A stretch of 64,000 nucleotides of DNA from assembly GCA_016188005.1 (NCBI GenBank), contig JACPIQ010000104.1:1-64000 (forward strand). The letters are read 5' to 3'. Under the pieces are notes generated by a model. It was not told the DNA's origin. It was given only the letters and a program-made list of their open reading frames with translations, and made no database searches. Of the stretch, positions 62,241 to 64,000 are shown piece by piece. The stretch is from Candidatus Rokuibacteriota bacterium (GTDB lineage Bacteria > Methylomirabilota > Methylomirabilia > Rokubacteriales > CSP1-6). Positions within the stretch are counted from its first letter, which is position 1. Each line of letters opens with the position of its first letter. The position numbers were made by a program, and so were the translations under genes.

Positions 62241-63974
62241 GTGATCTTCAAGGCGCTGGCCTGCGACTACGACGGCACCCTCGCCTCCGAGGACCTGCTG
62301 GGCCCCGAGGCCCTCGCCGCCCTGGGCAAGGCGAGGGAGGCGGGAGTGCGTCTGCTGCTCGTCACGGGGCGGACCTTCTTCGAGCTGACGCGGGTGTGCG
62401 AGCGGCTGGATCTCTTCGACGCCGTTGTGGCCGAGAACGGAGCAGTGCTGTACTACCCGCGGGCAGGCATGATCCGGGACCAGGCCCCGCCGCCTCCATC
62501 GCGGCTCCTCGCCGAGCTGGACCGCCGCGGCGTCTACTACCAGCTGGGCCGGGTCATAGTCGGCACGGCCAGGAACGACGAGGCGCGGGTGCGGCAGGCG
62601 CTCCTGGACACCGGCGTGACGCTCGACCTGGTCTACAATCGCGCGGCGCTGATGCTCCTCCCCGCAGGCGTCTCCAAGGGCACAGGGGTGCGCCAGGTGA
62701 TCCGCATCCTCGGGCTCTCCTTCCACGATGTGCTCGCGCTGGGGGACGCCGAGAACGACCTGGATCTCTTCGAGGTCTGCGGCTGGGCCGCCTGCCCGTC
62801 CAACGCCGTCGACGGCTTGCAGCAGCGGGCGGACTGGGTATTCCCCGGCACCGACGGGCAGGCCGTCGCGGGGGCCCTCGAGAACGTGATCCTGCCCGAG
62901 AGGCTGCCGGTGGCCAGCTCTCCTCGGCATCGCATCGCGCTCGGCTGGGCGGTGGGGAGCGCGGAGCCGGTGACCATCCCCGAGCGCGGCGTCAACGTGC
63001 TGATCCTGGGCGATCCTCTCTCCGGGAAGTCGTGGATGGTGGGCGCGCTCATCGAGCGACTGCTGGGGCGACGCTACGCCGTATGCGTGATCGACCCGGA
63101 GGGCGATTACCGGGTGCTCCGGCGGCTCGCCGGCGTGACGTGGACGGTGATCCGCGACCGGCGCTCGATGGAGAGGGTTCTGGGGCGCTTCGAGCGGGAT
63201 CCTGCCGCCTGCGTCGTCGCCGACCTCTCCGACCTCCCGCACCACGCCAAGGTCGAGTGCCTCGCGGCGGGACTTGGCGCCATCCGCCGCCTGAGGGAGC
63301 GTTTCGGGCTTCCACACTGGGTGATCCTGGACGAGGCCCACTACTCGTTGCACTCGGCCGGGGTGGCGGCGGACAGGCTGGGCCTCGGGGACAAGGGATT
63401 CTGCCTGGCCTCTTACAAGGGGAGCTGGCTGGCGGACAAGGTTGTTCAGGCCATGGACGTGTTCGTCGTAGCACGGACCACGGCACCTGAGGAGCTGGAC
63501 TTCCTGCATCGGCGCCTCGCGGCCCTCCCCGGAAACGGCGGGGAAGCGATCTGCGTGCTGCCGGAGATCTCCCGCGGCGAGTTCGTCCTCGTCGAGGCGG
63601 AACCTGGCGGTCCTCCGCGCCTCTTGAGCTTCTCGGCCACGCCGAGGGAGACGCCGCATGTGCGCCACCTGAACAAGTACGCCGATCAGCGAGTGGGGTC
63701 CGGGCGAGCCTTCAGATTCCGCCGGCCGGACGGCGCGCTCGCCGCGACGGCCGAGAGCCTCAACGAGTTCCGCGCGGCGGTCGCCTCCATGGACGGGGCG
63801 GTGCTCGCCGACCATGCCCGGCGCGGTGACTTCTCCCGCTGGGTGGAGCATGTCTTCTCAGACCTGCCGCTGGCACTGCTGCTGCGAAAGGTCGAGGCGC
63901 GCTTCACCCGGGGGGAGATCGCCGATCTCCGGCGCGCCGTGGCCGAGCCCATCGAGCTGCGCTACGGGGGGTGA
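62241..63974 (+). CDS. HAD phosphatase fused to a HerA/DUF87-like P-loop ATPase
   Basis: A 577-residue fusion. Residues 1-225 are a Cof/SPP-type HAD hydrolase with DYDGTLAS (motif I), LLVTGRTF (II), the late Lys in VSKGTGV and LALGDAENDLDLF (IV). Residues about 250-420 form a P-loop domain with GDPLSGKSWMVGAL (Walker A) and WVILDEAHYSLHS (Walker B with a DEAH-like box). The rest resembles conjugation/HerA-like ATPases of the DUF87 group. The GTG start is set by the HAD domain beginning there. Role unknown; sugar-phosphate control of an ATP-driven machine is one possibility. Confidence 0.82.
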   Translation: MIFKALACDYDGTLASEDLLGPEALAALGKAREAGVRLLLVTGRTFFELTRVCERLDLFDAVVAENGAVLYYPRAGMIRDQAPPPPSRLLAELDRRGVYYQLGRVIVGTARNDEARVRQALLDTGVTLDLVYNRAALMLLPAGVSKGTGVRQVIRILGLSFHDVLALGDAENDLDLFEVCGWAACPSNAVDGLQQRADWVFPGTDGQAVAGALENVILPERLPVASSPRHRIALGWAVGSAEPVTIPERGVNVLILGDPLSGKSWMVGALIERLLGRRYAVCVIDPEGDYRVLRRLAGVTWTVIRDRRSMERVLGRFERDPAACVVADLSDLPHHAKVECLAAGLGAIRRLRERFGLPHWVILDEAHYSLHSAGVAADRLGLGDKGFCLASYKGSWLADKVVQAMDVFVVARTTAPEELDFLHRRLAALPGNGGEAICVLPEISRGEFVLVEAEPGGPPRLLSFSATPRETPHVRHLNKYADQRVGSGRAFRFRRPDGALAATAESLNEFRAAVASMDGAVLADHARRGDFSRWVEHVFSDLPLALLLRKVEARFTRGEIADLRRAVAEPIELRYGG

Positions 63975-63987
63975 CGGAGGGAGGGCA

Positions 63988-64000
63988 GTGAGGCGCCCGC
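63988..64000 (+). CDS. Possible start of the next gene (partial)
   Basis: A GTG at 63988 is preceded by GGAGGGAGGGCA, a good ribosome site, 13 bases after the HAD-ATPase stop. Only four codons are in the window, so the product cannot be named. Confidence 0.35.

Noticed and set aside
62004-63851. Extension of the FAAL-PlsC frame upstream to 1552 codons.
   Set aside because: The added part is antisense to the HAD-ATPase gene and has no recognisable domain; the carrier domain starts just after 62003.

Overview
The window is very GC-rich bacterial DNA (about 70% by eye), almost fully coding, with no rRNA, tRNA, CRISPR array or transposase gene that I could find. The gene content fits an uncultured soil or subsurface lineage: anaerobic aromatic degradation, copper nitrite reductase, B12-dependent radical SAM, archaeal-type methionine adenosyltransferase. 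A Rokubacteria/Methylomirabilota-like bacterium would fit, but no marker gene here proves the lineage.

Region 1 (1-16589, + strand) is an operon-like run for anaerobic phenylacetate breakdown. A PadJ-type ligase makes phenylacetyl-CoA. A PadBCD-type molybdenum/FeS/membrane complex oxidises it to phenylglyoxylate. A PadEGHI-type 2-oxoacid oxidoreductase makes benzoyl-CoA. BcrB and two BcrA/D ATPases belong to an ATP-driven benzoyl-CoA reductase whose BcrC is probably just upstream. A dienoyl-CoA hydratase and a BadH-like dehydrogenase follow. The run ends with a small membrane protein, an amidohydrolase-fold protein without its HxH motif, and a hemerythrin-like protein.

Region 2 (16695-21517) is mixed: CopD-like membrane protein, methyltransferase, URO-D-like protein, a small membrane protein and a B12/radical SAM enzyme. 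The gap before the last gene holds a 26-bp perfect palindrome and a 141-bp inverted-repeat element.

Region 3 (21525-28530, - strand) has a histidine kinase, a sigma54-dependent response regulator and a lone receiver domain upstream of a di-heme cytochrome c, an NrfD-like quinone-interacting membrane protein and an outer-membrane-barrel-like protein.

Region 4 (28628-36503, - strand) is a denitrification/NO-stress block: heme O synthase, heme-copper-like membrane proteins, NirK, DUF59, DUF2249/RIC-like proteins and a Crp/Fnr regulator. Two operons carry the same TATGA-N6-TCATA dyad. A frame-disrupted NirS-like heme fragment lies beside them.

Region 5 (36655-63974, both strands) is a stress/maintenance island: Ca2+-type P-ATPase, HPF-like factor, Usp, baeRF-like protein, archaeal-type MAT, Lon-like protease, CBS proteins, RtcA, GYD protein, nucleotidyltransferase, acetyl-CoA synthetase, PDH E1/E2, ACP, lone GroEL, alanine dehydrogenase, YbaK-type deacylase, an ACP-FAAL-PlsC fusion and a HAD-ATPase fusion. 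The main finding is that GGCAC-N5-TTGC(A/T), the sigma54 -24/-12 signature, occurs exactly seven times in intergenic DNA, each oriented towards a gene, plus one near-match. It precedes nirK, the P-ATPase, HPF (near-match), CBS-rtcA, a decayed ligase/GYD, groEL, FAAL-PlsC and HAD-ATPase. This suggests a sigma54 regulon joining nitrite respiration, ribosome hibernation, RNA repair, chaperone/protease and lipid functions. The NtrC-type activator in region 3 is a candidate controller.
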